This document shows positions 1 to 11,121 of a stretch of DNA of 64,000 nt, one piece after another (within the stretch, counting starts at the first letter, position 1; each line of letters starts with the position of its first letter). The position numbers and the translations under genes are program-made. Location of the stretch: assembly GCF_001267925.1 (NCBI RefSeq), contig NZ_CP011409.1, positions 2,356,001 through 2,420,000 on the forward strand, given 5' to 3'. This DNA comes from Herbaspirillum hiltneri N3 (GTDB lineage: Bacteria > Pseudomonadota > Gammaproteobacteria > Burkholderiales > Burkholderiaceae_D). Below the pieces are notes generated by a model. The model was not told the origin of the DNA. It did not search any database and saw only the letters and a list, made by a program, of their open reading frames with translations.

Positions 1-1
1 G

Positions 2-1786
2 GCCGCTGAAGTACGCAAATTGCTGCAATCGCTGTCCGAAGGCGGCGGCAAGAAAGCCAAGGGCGCGCAGCCACTGGCCGGACAGGGCGGCGTGAGCCGT
101 TATCGCATTGAATTGCCGCAGCTGGCCGATCGCGACATCGAGGCTTTGCAGCAGGAGCTCGGCTTGCTCGGAAAAATCGAGAAAGCCGAAGCTGAAGGCG
201 GCGGCAGCGTATTCATCCTTGACACCGCCAAGAGCGCCGACAGCATCGTCGAAATCTGTTCCTTCCTGGTGAACACGGATGACCTGAAGATTTCGCAAGC
301 GGTCGCCGGACGTTCCAAGGAAGAAGAGCAGGGCTACGGCTTCTTCGCACCATTCGTGCCGCAGGATGCAACCGATGAAGAACGCGGCTATGGTTTCTTT
401 GCGCCGTTCGTGCCGATGAACGCAACGGACAAGGAGCGCGGCTACGGTTTCTTCGAGCCGTTCGTTCCTCAAGGCGAGACTGAACAAGCCAAGCAGGCGG
501 CAGAAGCTGCTGCACATACCGACGACGATCCTCCGGCTCTGGCCGTGACGGAAGGCGGCGAAAAGAAAGCCAAGGGCGAGAAGCCCGCGACCGTGCACGA
601 ATCGCAGTCGATCCGCGTCGGCATCGAAAAAGTCGATCAGCTGATCAATCTGGTAGGTGAGCTGGTGATCACGCAAGCGATGATTGAGCAGCGCACCGGC
701 TCGCTGGACCCGATGCTGCATGAACATCTGCTCAACAGTGTCAGCCAGCTGACCCGCAATACGCGCGACTTGCAGGAATCCGTCATGTCGATTCGCATGA
801 TGCCGATGGATTACGTGTTCTCGCGTTTCCCCCGCATGGTGCGCGATCTGGCCGCGAAACTCGGCAAGCGCGTCGAATTTGTCACCCATGGCGCCGCGAC
901 GGAGCTGGACAAGGGCCTGATTGAGCGCATCGTCGATCCGCTCACGCACCTGGTGCGCAACAGTATCGACCACGGCATCGAAATTCCCGAGACGCGCCTG
1001 GCGGCCGGCAAGACCGATTACGGCACGCTGTCGCTGTCGGCCGAACACCAGGGCGGCAACATCATTATTGAAGTCACTGACGACGGCGGTGGCCTGAACC
1101 GCGACAAGATTCTGGCCAAGGCCAAGCAGCAAGGCATGGCGGTGTCGGACAATCTCAGCGACGGCGACGTTTGGCAATTGATTTTCGAGCCGGGCTTTTC
1201 GACTGCCGAGCAGGTCACCGATGTGTCCGGTCGCGGCGTCGGCATGGACGTCGTCAAGCGCAACATCCTGGCCATGGGCGGGGCGGTCGATATTCGCTCC
1301 AGCAAGGGTTTCGGCACCACGATTTCGATTTCGCTGCCGTTGACGCTGGCGATCCTCGACGGCATGTCGATCCGGATCGGACACGAGATTTATATCCTGC
1401 CGCTCGGTTACGTGGTCGAGTCGCTGCAACCGGCGACGCAGGACGTCAAGGAGATCAGCGGCCAGGGCAAGGTCATCAAGGTCCGTGGCGAATATCTGCC
1501 GCTGATTCCGCTGTATCAAATTTTCAATATCGAGCCGACATTCACCGATCCGTCGCAGGGGTTGGTGGTAATCCTGGAATCGGATGGCAAGAAAGCTGCA
1601 TTGTTCGTCGATGATCTGATCGGCCAGCAGCAAATTGTTGTCAAGAACCTGGAATCCAATTATCGTAAGGTTGCAGGGATTTCTGGTGCTACTATTCTGG
1701 GTGACGGAGGCGTAGCCTTGATTATCGACGTTGCCGCTTTGTTACGATCAAGCCGGCAATTGAGCGACGAATCTGTATTTTCCTGA
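2..1786 (+). CDS. cheA: Chemotaxis histidine kinase CheA, 3' part (5' end outside window)
   Basis: CheA passes chemoreceptor signals to CheY and CheB by autophosphorylation and phosphotransfer. The frame is open from base 2 with no convincing start, so the N-terminal HPt domain (P1) lies upstream of the window. In the visible 594 residues: a P2-like CheY-binding domain (about 33-100); a linker with three copies of an 18-residue GYGFF-x-PFVP repeat (111-164); the P3 dimerisation helices (from about 201, IRVGIEKVDQLINLVGELV); the P4 ATPase with its N box (HLVRNSIDHGIE, about 316), G1 (DDGGG, about 360) and G2 (GRGVGMD, about 410); and a C-terminal CheW-like P5 domain. From P3 onward it closely resembles enterobacterial CheA as I recall it. 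cheW follows after 21 bp, probably in the same operon. The triplicated linker is the only unusual part. Confidence 0.96.
   Translation, partial: AAEVRKLLQSLSEGGGKKAKGAQPLAGQGGVSRYRIELPQLADRDIEALQQELGLLGKIEKAEAEGGGSVFILDTAKSADSIVEICSFLVNTDDLKISQAVAGRSKEEEQGYGFFAPFVPQDATDEERGYGFFAPFVPMNATDKERGYGFFEPFVPQGETEQAKQAAEAAAHTDDDPPALAVTEGGEKKAKGEKPATVHESQSIRVGIEKVDQLINLVGELVITQAMIEQRTGSLDPMLHEHLLNSVSQLTRNTRDLQESVMSIRMMPMDYVFSRFPRMVRDLAAKLGKRVEFVTHGAATELDKGLIERIVDPLTHLVRNSIDHGIEIPETRLAAGKTDYGTLSLSAEHQGGNIIIEVTDDGGGLNRDKILAKAKQQGMAVSDNLSDGDVWQLIFEPGFSTAEQVTDVSGRGVGMDVVKRNILAMGGAVDIRSSKGFGTTISISLPLTLAILDGMSIRIGHEIYILPLGYVVESLQPATQDVKEISGQGKVIKVRGEYLPLIPLYQIFNIEPTFTDPSQGLVVILESDGKKAALFVDDLIGQQQIVVKNLESNYRKVAGISGATILGDGGVALIIDVAALLRSSRQLSDESVFS
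332..493 (+). repeat. Three tandem 54-bp units inside cheA
   Basis: Units at 332-385, 386-439 and 440-493 each encode 18 residues beginning GYGFF and continuing A/E-PFVP, with acidic and polar residues to the end (QDATDEER, MNATDKER, QGETEQA in turn). The units differ at many synonymous positions, so this is an older duplication under protein-level constraint rather than a recent slip. They lie in the linker between the P2 and P3 domains. Confidence 0.9.
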
Positions 1787-1807
1787 TTTCTTATAAGGGC
1801 CATTACC

Positions 1808-2314
1808 ATGTCTGACACCATTTCGAAAAATATTTCCGGCTTTGGCGAAAAAGCCGATAGCGCCGGGAATGAGTTCCTGGCCTTCACACTCGGCAAGGAA
1901 GAATACGGCATCGACATCCTGAAAGTTCAGGAAATCCGTGGTTACGAAGCGGTGACCCGGATCGCCAATTCGCCGGAATTCATCAAGGGCGTCGTCAATC
2001 TGCGCGGCATCATTGTCCCTATCGTCGACATGCGCATCAAGTTCCAGCTTGGCGAACCGACTTACGATCAATTCACCGTCGTGATCATCCTGAATATTTC
2101 CGGCCGTGTGGTCGGCATGGTGGTGGACAGCGTGTCCGATGTGATCACCTTGTCGCCGGAGCAAATCAAGCCGGCGCCGGAAATGGGCACGACTTTCGAC
2201 TCCGACTACCTGATCGGTCTGGGCACTCTGGATGAGCGCATGCTGATCCTGGTCGACATCGACAAGCTGATGTCCAGCGCCGATATGGGCCTGATCGAGA
2301 AGCTGGCCGCTTAA
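1808..2314 (+). CDS. cheW: Chemotaxis coupling protein CheW
   Basis: CheW is the adaptor joining CheA (through its P5 domain) to chemoreceptors in membrane-associated arrays. The 168-residue product is a single CheW domain: [20 protein letters not shown], then the conserved [13 protein letters not shown] segment and a closing ILVDIDKLM strand. The first 20 or so residues are a polar leader. Length is normal for the family. The ATG follows an AAGGG-type ribosome site and lies 21 bp after cheA, so the two are probably co-transcribed. A strong intrinsic terminator follows at 2341. Confidence 0.97.
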   Translation: MSDTISKNISGFGEKADSAGNEFLAFTLGKEEYGIDILKVQEIRGYEAVTRIANSPEFIKGVVNLRGIIVPIVDMRIKFQLGEPTYDQFTVVIILNISGRVVGMVVDSVSDVITLSPEQIKPAPEMGTTFDSDYLIGLGTLDERMLILVDIDKLMSSADMGLIEKLAA

Positions 2315-2340
2315 GCCGCTTCAGGAACCGAGTCCGGGAA

Positions 2341-2385
2341 CGGGCGCCTGCCGCATGGCTCTGCGGCAGGCGCCCGTTTCTTTTT
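2341..2385 (+). terminator. Intrinsic terminator after cheW
   Basis: A perfect 15-bp GC-rich stem (2341-2355 with 2362-2376), a 6-base loop and a T-rich tail (2377-2385). It ends the che transcript before the convergent DUF2863 gene. Confidence 0.93.
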
Positions 2386-2462
2386 GGATGGCAGGATTGA
2401 TGCAGACGGACTGCACCGGCAGGCATCAAGGACGCTTGCCGGTACAGGCAGGGAAATCCGGC

Positions 2463-3689
2463 TTAGTGGAAGTGTTCGGTTGATGCCGGTGCGTCTTCCG
2501 GCATTTCTGCATGCACCAAATCACCGTCGGGAGCCGGGAACAGCGGCGTACCGCAATCGTCGCAGAACTCCATCGTGTAGCGTTCCTCATGCAGCTTGAT
2601 CTGTACGATGCCGCATTCACGCAATACCCCCAGAATTTCTTCTATTGGCGTCCGTGGGCTATCCGGCGCGGACAGGTCGCGTACTTCGTCACCATCTTCC
2701 TGCTCGTACAGCGGCCACACGATGCCGTACACGACACCGTCGTCGTTGCCGAGGCTAAAGCCGACGCGGTATTCATCGATCTGGCCGTTGATGTTCTCGC
2801 AAAAACTGCCGATATTGGCGTGCAACTCCGACGAAGCCACGCCCAGCGTCTGCGTCAGGTAATGATCGGCGGCACGAATGGCGGCCGGGCGGATACGTTT
2901 GTCCGCTTCGCGGCAGGCGAAGTAATACGGTTGCGGCAACAGCAACTCGACATTGCAGCCGGGCAGGAAGCGGGTCAGCAGCGGCGTGGCTTGGGCGGTC
3001 CAGGCCTCAAGTGCGGCTTCCCGCTCGTGTATGGTTGAGGAGTTCTCATCCATTTGCCAGCGGAATACCGGTGCGCCGGTCGGCACGGCAACCGCAGCGA
3101 TCAGGTAGCGCGTATCGGCCAGGAAGGGCGCGGTCGGCGTGTGCTCCAGCGACAGCTGCGGCGTGCTTTGCTTGAGGGCGGACTGGCCCATGCGCTGGGT
3201 CAGCGCGAAGACGTCGGCATGGTGGCGGGGCAGTTGTTCGATTGCATATAATGGCGGCGCCAATGCAAGGTGGACGTTGTCGGCCAGCACATGCGCGTGG
3301 AGGTGGGCGAACAAGCCGTTGCGTACATCGGCCGGCAGGTTGCCGGAGGCGATGCTGAAACGCGTCCAGGCCAGCACCGGCAACGCCAGCAGCTGCACGC
3401 TGTAAACCTTGCCGTCGTAATCGAGCGCGCAGGCTTCGCTGTTGGCTTCGACTGCTTCCACCAGGACGTCGTAACCGTCGAGATCGGACTTGAACAGATG
3501 ATCGAGGGCGGCGTCGATCATGCCTTGATGGTTACTTTTCAACTGCTTATGCAGCTGCAGATCGAGGGTGCGTTCCCAGGCCCGTTCTTCGAGACGACTG
3601 GTAGAGCCGGCGACCGCTTGTGATGAATTGACCAGGCGCTGGCTTTCAGCGGATAACCTGGAGGAAGAGCGTTTGGCGGGGCGGCGCAT
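2463..3689 (-). CDS. DUF2863 family protein, function unknown
   Basis: A 408-residue protein that I recognise as the betaproteobacterial DUF2863 family; no biochemical role is known to me. It has no signal peptide or membrane segment, so it is probably cytoplasmic. The N-terminus is basic and Ser-rich (about 30 residues). The body is a mixed alpha/beta protein rich in Leu and Ala. The C-terminus carries CDDCGTPLFPAPDG, which looks like half of a zinc ribbon, followed by an acidic His-containing tail. It is convergent to cheW and separate from acnA, whose terminator lies upstream. The ATG has no clear ribosome site, so a slightly different start is possible. Confidence 0.85.
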   Translation of the reverse strand: MRRPAKRSSSRLSAESQRLVNSSQAVAGSTSRLEERAWERTLDLQLHKQLKSNHQGMIDAALDHLFKSDLDGYDVLVEAVEANSEACALDYDGKVYSVQLLALPVLAWTRFSIASGNLPADVRNGLFAHLHAHVLADNVHLALAPPLYAIEQLPRHHADVFALTQRMGQSALKQSTPQLSLEHTPTAPFLADTRYLIAAVAVPTGAPVFRWQMDENSSTIHEREAALEAWTAQATPLLTRFLPGCNVELLLPQPYYFACREADKRIRPAAIRAADHYLTQTLGVASSELHANIGSFCENINGQIDEYRVGFSLGNDDGVVYGIVWPLYEQEDGDEVRDLSAPDSPRTPIEEILGVLRECGIVQIKLHEERYTMEFCDDCGTPLFPAPDGDLVHAEMPEDAPASTEHFH

Positions 3690-3826
3690 GATGAAATATT
3701 GACAATCAAATGATGAGAATATCTATTGTAGTTGATTCGACATCGGGCCGGGTGTTGCTGACCGGCATGCATGTTTGTCAACATCGCTCCTGACGCATTG
3801 CATGGCGCGCCCCACGGCGCGCGCAT

Positions 3827-3858
3827 AAAAAAAACGCCGGTCGAAACCGGCGTTTTTT
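3827..3858 (-). terminator. Intrinsic terminator after acnA
   Basis: A stem of ACGCCGGT and ACCGGCGT around a CGAA tetraloop, flanked by an A-run on the left and a T-run on the right, so it can work in both directions. It lies just beyond the acnA stop on the minus strand. Confidence 0.93.
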
Positions 3859-3903
3859 ATTTGCTGCGTACCCGCAAAGCGGGACGTCTCTGCAGGAGGC
3901 TGA

Positions 3904-6597
<2,694 letters not shown>

Positions 6598-6730
6598 GGC
6601 CTCTTCTCCTTAGATTACGGATGGTATAAGTTTGTTGGCGCTACGAAGCTTGGTTTCGTTGCAAATACGGGACTGCGTTACTTCTGAATTCTTGCTGAAT
6701 CTATGCTGAATCTTGTTACCGGTTTGCTGC

Positions 6731-7246
6731 TTAGCTTTTCGGGGCAGCCGGCGCTTCTGCAGTCGCCGGTTCTACGTTCTTGCATTCGTTCGCCAGTTGC
6801 TGGCCCTTCTTGGAATCCAGCAGAATGCCCTTGGCAGGAATGCCGATCCAGACCAGGCCGACCTTGCGGTTTTCGAAGCGATTGGCGCCGGTGGTGGTGG
6901 TCACGCGGGTCAGGCGGTTGATGCGCTTGTTCCAGCGGATGGCGATGTGCTTGTCATCGTCGTCGTTCTTGTAGATGGTCAGTTTGTTGCCCATTTCGCA
7001 GCTGAAATCGGCCGACTTGGTGCCGCCGATTTCCGGCTCGTTTTCGTCGTCGTCAGCGTCGGAAGAGAACGCCATTTTCTCGGCTGGTTTGGCTGCAGCG
7101 GCAGCCGCTTTTGGATGCGCTTTTTTCTTGGCGGGCTGCTTCTTGGCAGTGGTTGCAGCAGTCGCAGCGGTCTCTGCGAATGCAGACGGCATGCCTGCGG
7201 CGAAGAGGGCGCTTGCGAGGGTCAGGGCGGTCAGATATGTTTTCAT
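6731..7246 (-). CDS. Small secreted protein with MliC-like C-terminal domain
   Basis: A 171-residue predicted periplasmic protein. I chose the ATG at 7246 over an upstream in-frame TTG because it gives a clean Sec signal peptide (MKTYLTALTLASALFAAG, cut after AFA). An Ala/Lys-rich linker follows, then a compact domain beginning DFSCEMGNKLTIYKND with LTRVTTTTGANRF in its middle and ending ANECK. The two cysteines at its ends and the strand pattern recall MliC/PliC lysozyme inhibitors, but similarity is weak and the usual lipobox is absent. Lysozyme inhibition is therefore only a guess. It sits between acnA and the CoA-ester lyase. Confidence 0.7.
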   Translation of the reverse strand: MKTYLTALTLASALFAAGMPSAFAETAATAATTAKKQPAKKKAHPKAAAAAAKPAEKMAFSSDADDDENEPEIGGTKSADFSCEMGNKLTIYKNDDDDKHIAIRWNKRINRLTRVTTTTGANRFENRKVGLVWIGIPAKGILLDSKKGQQLANECKNVEPATAEAPAAPKS

Positions 7247-7270
7247 CGGGCGTCGGTCAATATTCAATGT

Positions 7271-8302
7271 TCAATGTTGCGGGGTGGTTGAAATCGGTGC
7301 GGCGATCGTGCCGGTTTCTGCAAACCAGGCTGCGACTGCCACCGGCAGGGCAGCGCCGCCGGCATGGCCGCGCTGCAGGATGCTCCAGTAATAGCGGTAA
7401 CTCGCACGGTCATGCAGCGTACCGCCGTGCTGGATCGGGCCCCATTGCACGTCCCTGGCTTTAAGCAGGATTTGTGCCGCTTCGCCGATTTCGTCATCGG
7501 CCGGGGACAGGGTTTGCACGATCGCTTTGATCTGGTTCGGATGGATGCTCCACATCCGGGTATAGCCGAATTCCCGCGCCGCACGGCCGGCGTCGCCGGT
7601 GACCACCGCGGTATCCTGAATCTCGGTGGTGACGTTGTGCGAGGGGACTTTGCCGTGTGCATGGCAGGCGGCTGAAATTTCCAGTTTGGCGCGCGCCACC
7701 AACGGGTGCGTGAACTGGCCGGGCGAGCGCATTGCGGCGCTCGGGATGGCGCCATAGTGCGCCGACACAAAGTCCATGACGCCAAAAGACAGCGACTCGA
7801 CCTGCGGCAGCGCCGCGATCATGCGCACGTCTTCCAGCGCGCCGTGGGTCTCGATCAGCACATGCAGCGGCGGCATGCGGCGACCGGCCGCGCTCGTGTG
7901 GCGAGTGATGGTGGCGATGGCTTGCTGCACGTCGGCCAGGCCGTCGGCTTTGGGCAGCATCAGGTAAGCCAGTCGCGAGGCACTGTCACCGGCATCGGCA
8001 GCGCAGATCGTCGCGACATCTTGTTCGAAAAAGGGGCTGGTCACGTCATGCACGCGGGCGCCGATGCGGCCGAAGCGATTGTCGTCGCCGGCGATCAGGG
8101 AGCCAACCAGTTGCGCGTGCTCGGCTTCGTTGCCGGCGCTGGCGCCGTCTTCGCAGTCGAGGGTGATGTCAAAAACCGGGCCGAGCTCTTGTTGCAGGGC
8201 AATCGACTTGCGCATCAGCTTTTCAGAGCCGGCGTAGTGGTCGCAGACCGGTAGCGAGACCGGTTGTCGGGTGCCTGGGAACAAGACCTGGGTGGGATGC
8301 AT
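7271..8302 (-). CDS. HpcH/HpaI aldolase/citrate lyase family (CitE-like) CoA-ester lyase
   Basis: A 343-residue TIM-barrel protein of the CitE/malyl-CoA lyase group, which cleaves or forms 3-hydroxyacyl-CoA esters using Mg2+. The start MHPTQVLFPGTR is typical for the family; a longer reading frame exists but lacks support. Conserved features are DCEDGASAGNEAEHA (metal- and substrate-binding acidic residues), LMLPKADG, VLIETHGAL (catalytic/metal Glu), SFGVMDF and MWSIHPNQI. No CitD or CitF partners are nearby, so it is not part of a citrate lyase complex. It lies 69 bp after mdh on the same strand, suggesting co-expression with TCA genes. The real substrate (malyl-CoA, citramalyl-CoA or other) cannot be told from the sequence. 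Confidence 0.88.
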   Translation of the reverse strand: MHPTQVLFPGTRQPVSLPVCDHYAGSEKLMRKSIALQQELGPVFDITLDCEDGASAGNEAEHAQLVGSLIAGDDNRFGRIGARVHDVTSPFFEQDVATICAADAGDSASRLAYLMLPKADGLADVQQAIATITRHTSAAGRRMPPLHVLIETHGALEDVRMIAALPQVESLSFGVMDFVSAHYGAIPSAAMRSPGQFTHPLVARAKLEISAACHAHGKVPSHNVTTEIQDTAVVTGDAGRAAREFGYTRMWSIHPNQIKAIVQTLSPADDEIGEAAQILLKARDVQWGPIQHGGTLHDRASYRYYWSILQRGHAGGAALPVAVAAWFAETGTIAAPISTTPQH

Positions 8303-8371
8303 TGCTGCTGAATTCCGAATGTGTGCAAAAAATTGCGCGGCGGCTATGGGAGCCCGCCGCGCGCTGGTCAA

Positions 8372-9361
8372 TTAGCCGACCAGGTGTTTGACGCCTTCGC
8401 GCTCTTCCGACAATTCCTTGAGCGTGATGTTGATGCGCTCTTGCGAGAATTCGTCGATTTCGAGGCCTTGGACAATCTTGTATTCGCCGTTCTCGGTAGT
8501 GACCGGGAAGCCGAACATGGTGCCTTCAGGGATACCGTAGGAGCCGTCCGATGGCACGCCCATGGTGGTCCACTTGCCGTTGGTGCCGAGGATCCAGTCA
8601 TGCACGTGATCGATTGCTGCGTTGGCTGCCGATGCCGCCGAAGACAGGCCGCGCGCTTCGATGATCGCTGCGCCGCGTTTGCCGACTGTCGGCAGGAAGG
8701 TGTCCTTGTTCCAGACCTGGTCGTTGATCAGGTCCTTGACGGCCTTGCCGTTCGCGGTGGCGAAACGGTAGTCGGCGTACATGGTCGGCGAGTGGTTGCC
8801 CCAGACGCACAGCTTTTCGATGGCCGAAACCGGTTGGCCGATCTTGGCTGCAACTTGCGACAACGCGCGGTTGTGGTCCAGGCGCAGCATGGCGGTGAAG
8901 TTCTTGGCCGGCAGATTCGGCGCCGACTTCATGGCGATGTATGCATTGGTGTTGGCCGGGTTGCCGACCACCAGAACCTTGACGTCGCGCGAAGCGACGG
9001 CGTCCAGCGCCTTGCCTTGCACGGTGAAGATCTGTGCATTGGCTTCCAGCAGATCCTTGCGCTCCATGCCTGGGCCGCGTGGGCGGGCGCCAACCAGCAG
9101 GGCGATGTCGGCATCCTTGAATGCAGTCATCGGGTCGCTGTGCGCGGTCACGCCGGCCAGCAACGGGAATGCGCAGTCATCGATTTCCATGATGACGCCC
9201 TTCAGGGCTTTTTGTGCTTTTTCGTCAGGGATTTCCAGCAACTGCAGGATCACTGGCTGGTCTTTGCCGAGCAGGTCGCCGTTGGCGATGCGGAAGAGAA
9301 GGGAGTAACCGATTTGACCGGCGGCGCCGGTTACGGCAACACGCTTGGGGGCTTTAGCCAT
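8372..9361 (-). CDS. mdh: Malate dehydrogenase (NAD)
   Basis: Oxidises malate to oxaloacetate. The product has 329 residues. The ATG at 9361 follows GGAG at a good distance; the open frame extends upstream without support. Features seen are the NAD-binding [19 protein letters not shown], the [13 protein letters not shown] substrate loop, LDHNRALSQ, and the catalytic histidine in [11 protein letters not shown]. Length and sequence match the cytosolic-type dimeric enzyme common in Burkholderiales rather than the 312-residue enterobacterial form. It is divergent from the GntR regulator, with 419 bp between them, and is the promoter-proximal gene of the minus-strand group. Confidence 0.97.
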   Translation of the reverse strand: MAKAPKRVAVTGAAGQIGYSLLFRIANGDLLGKDQPVILQLLEIPDEKAQKALKGVIMEIDDCAFPLLAGVTAHSDPMTAFKDADIALLVGARPRGPGMERKDLLEANAQIFTVQGKALDAVASRDVKVLVVGNPANTNAYIAMKSAPNLPAKNFTAMLRLDHNRALSQVAAKIGQPVSAIEKLCVWGNHSPTMYADYRFATANGKAVKDLINDQVWNKDTFLPTVGKRGAAIIEARGLSSAASAANAAIDHVHDWILGTNGKWTTMGVPSDGSYGIPEGTMFGFPVTTENGEYKIVQGLEIDEFSQERINITLKELSEEREGVKHLVG

Positions 9362-9780
9362 GTTGAATCTCCAAAGTGGTGATAGAAAGCGTTCAATACT
9401 GCCGGAGTCGGGAGGCGCTCGCAAAACAGGCTGCAAACGCGCTGAAACAAGTCCTGGAAGTGCTTCCCAACTCCTCGCCGGTCTCGAAAAGACGCCGGCA
9501 ATTACTGCGTATTCTTTCAAGAGACTGTAATCATACCGTCGAAAGCGCAGGCAGTCAGTTGTTTTGCCGCCCCGGCAGCGAACCGGTATGACGCAAAAGG
9601 TGCAGTCCCGGCGCATCGCGTGCAAGCACGACCAAAAAAACCTGTTCGTCTCTGAATATGCCCGCGAGTGTAGGCTTGCCTTTCTGGTCTGTCAATCGCT
9701 ATCTTATGTCTTATATAAGACATCTTATTAAATACTTTTTGCTGGACGCGAGAAGGGTTTTTGTGGTCAAATTTGGGGTT
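9362..9780. other. Divergent intergenic region between mdh and the GntR gene
   Basis: This 419-bp gap holds no gene I can support. Its right part is A/T-rich and contains a perfect 18-bp palindrome (annotated separately) about 60 bp before the GntR start. The left part carries the mdh ribosome site. A run of seven A residues near 9640 is not part of a convincing hairpin. Confidence 0.7.
9706..9723. promoter_or_regulatory. Perfect 18-bp palindrome, candidate GntR operator
   Basis: ATGTCTTATATAAGACAT is a perfect inverted repeat in the mdh/GntR intergenic region. It sits among further copies of TCTTAT (9702-9707, 9709-9714, 9723-9728). A GT...TATA...AC symmetric core suits GntR/HutC-type regulators. 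Position and symmetry suggest autoregulation of the adjacent GntR gene. I did not find a copy upstream of acnA, sdhC or gltA. Confidence 0.7.
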
Positions 9781-10566
9781 ATGAGCTCCAGCCTGCCCAA
9801 TCTGAACAACAGCGACGCGCAAAGCGTGGGCACCAGTGTTGCCGGAGCAGCTCCTACCTTCAGTCCCCTCTATCAGCAAATCAAGGCTTTGATCACGCAG
9901 CGTCTGGAATCAGGCGAGTGGAAGCCGGGCGAACTGATCCCCAGCGAAGTCGAACTCGGCAACCGTTTCAAGGTGAGTCAGGGGACCGTACGCAAGGCGA
10001 TCGACGAACTGGCTGCTGAAAACCTGGTGGTGCGGCGGCAAGGCAAGGGCACGTTTGTTGCCACGCATCATGAAACGCATGCGCAATTCCGTTTCCTGCG
10101 CCTGACCGCCGATACGGACGGTCCGCAGCGTGCGGAAAACAAGATCATCGAAGTCAAGCGCGTGCGCGCACCCGCGGAAGTGGCGCGCCAGCTCGACATG
10201 AAGTCGGGCGACTCCGTGATCTTCATCAAACGGGTAAAATCATTCAACGGCGTTCCGACCATACTTGAAGAAATCTGGTTGCCCGGTCTTATTTTCAAAG
10301 GGCTCACCGCGGAACGTCTGATGGAATATAAAGGGCCGTTATACGGCCTGTTTGAAACCGAATTCGGGACACGCATGATTCGCGCTGAAGAGCAGATTCG
10401 TGCCGTGGGGGCGGATCCGGAGTCTGCGGAACTGCTGGGGGTTCCGCCCCAAACGCCTTTGTTGAGTGTGGACCGCGCTTCTTTTACCTATGGCGACAAG
10501 CCGGTGGAGATGCGACGCGGCTTGTATTTGACGTTGAATCATCACTACCAGAGCGAACTGAATTAA
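9781..10566 (+). CDS. GntR family regulator, HutC/UTRA type
   Basis: A 261-residue DNA-binding regulator. The N-terminal winged helix (from about residue 26, PLYQQIKALITQRLESGEW, with IPSEVELGNRFKVSQGTVRKA as turn and recognition helix) is followed by a UTRA ligand-binding domain (about 100-255, with RADIR-like variation and typical ILEEIWLPG). The ATG at 9781 follows GGGG; the longer open frame has no ribosome site and would overlap the palindrome region. It lies between divergent mdh and the sdh operon, so it probably controls TCA genes, itself, or both. The effector is unknown; UTRA domains usually bind small metabolites. Confidence 0.9.
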   Translation: MSSSLPNLNNSDAQSVGTSVAGAAPTFSPLYQQIKALITQRLESGEWKPGELIPSEVELGNRFKVSQGTVRKAIDELAAENLVVRRQGKGTFVATHHETHAQFRFLRLTADTDGPQRAENKIIEVKRVRAPAEVARQLDMKSGDSVIFIKRVKSFNGVPTILEEIWLPGLIFKGLTAERLMEYKGPLYGLFETEFGTRMIRAEEQIRAVGADPESAELLGVPPQTPLLSVDRASFTYGDKPVEMRRGLYLTLNHHYQSELN

Positions 10567-10708
10567 ACCTGCAGGGGATGTCCTTTGCTCGCATCCGTTC
10601 GTCGACTTTGTAATGCCTAATTTGCTGCTAAGCAGAATAAGTGTTGGTGAAGGTTCATGAAATCGGCGAAAATTGCGGGATTGTTTTAAATCTGAGGAGA
10701 ACCTTGTT

Positions 10709-11119
10709 ATGTCTGAAGCCGCTAAACCACCACGGCCACAATTTCGTAACATTAATATTACCCAAATTGCTGGTTACCGTATGCCACTGGCGGCGCTGGT
10801 GTCGATCATGCACCGTGTCAGTGGCCTGTTCCTGTTCCTGATGCTGCCGTTCATCCTGTATCTGCTGGATAACAGTCTGCTCTCCGAAGGCACCTTCGAG
10901 TACCTCAAAGGCTTTGCCTCCAACTGGTTCGTCAAGCTTGTCGTCCTCGCCCTGTCCTGGGCATACCTTCATCACTTCTGTGCCGGCATCCGTCACCTGA
11001 TCATGGATAACCACATCGGTCTCGACAAGGATAGCGCGCGCAAATCGTCGGCCGGCGTTTTGGTCGTCAGCATCGCACTGGTGATCCTGGTAGCGTTGAA
11101 ACTGTTCGGAGCATTCTAA
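10709..11119 (+). CDS. sdhC: Succinate dehydrogenase cytochrome b556 subunit SdhC
   Basis: A 136-residue membrane anchor of complex II, which with SdhD holds haem b and the quinone site. Three hydrophobic helices are visible. HRVSG near the first helix and the HHFCAGIRHL segment (haem-ligand histidine region) are family hallmarks. The ATG follows GAGGAGA; an upstream TTG-led extension is not needed. First gene of sdhCDAB; sdhD follows after 2 bp. The 142 bp upstream back to the GntR gene should contain the operon promoter, though no strong consensus is apparent. Confidence 0.96.
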   Translation: MSEAAKPPRPQFRNINITQIAGYRMPLAALVSIMHRVSGLFLFLMLPFILYLLDNSLLSEGTFEYLKGFASNWFVKLVVLALSWAYLHHFCAGIRHLIMDNHIGLDKDSARKSSAGVLVVSIALVILVALKLFGAF

Positions 11120-11121
11120 AA

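Noticed and set aside
3800..3826. GGCGCGC-rich inverted repeat before the acnA terminator
   Set aside because: It is short, imperfect and next to a better terminator; no separate role is needed.
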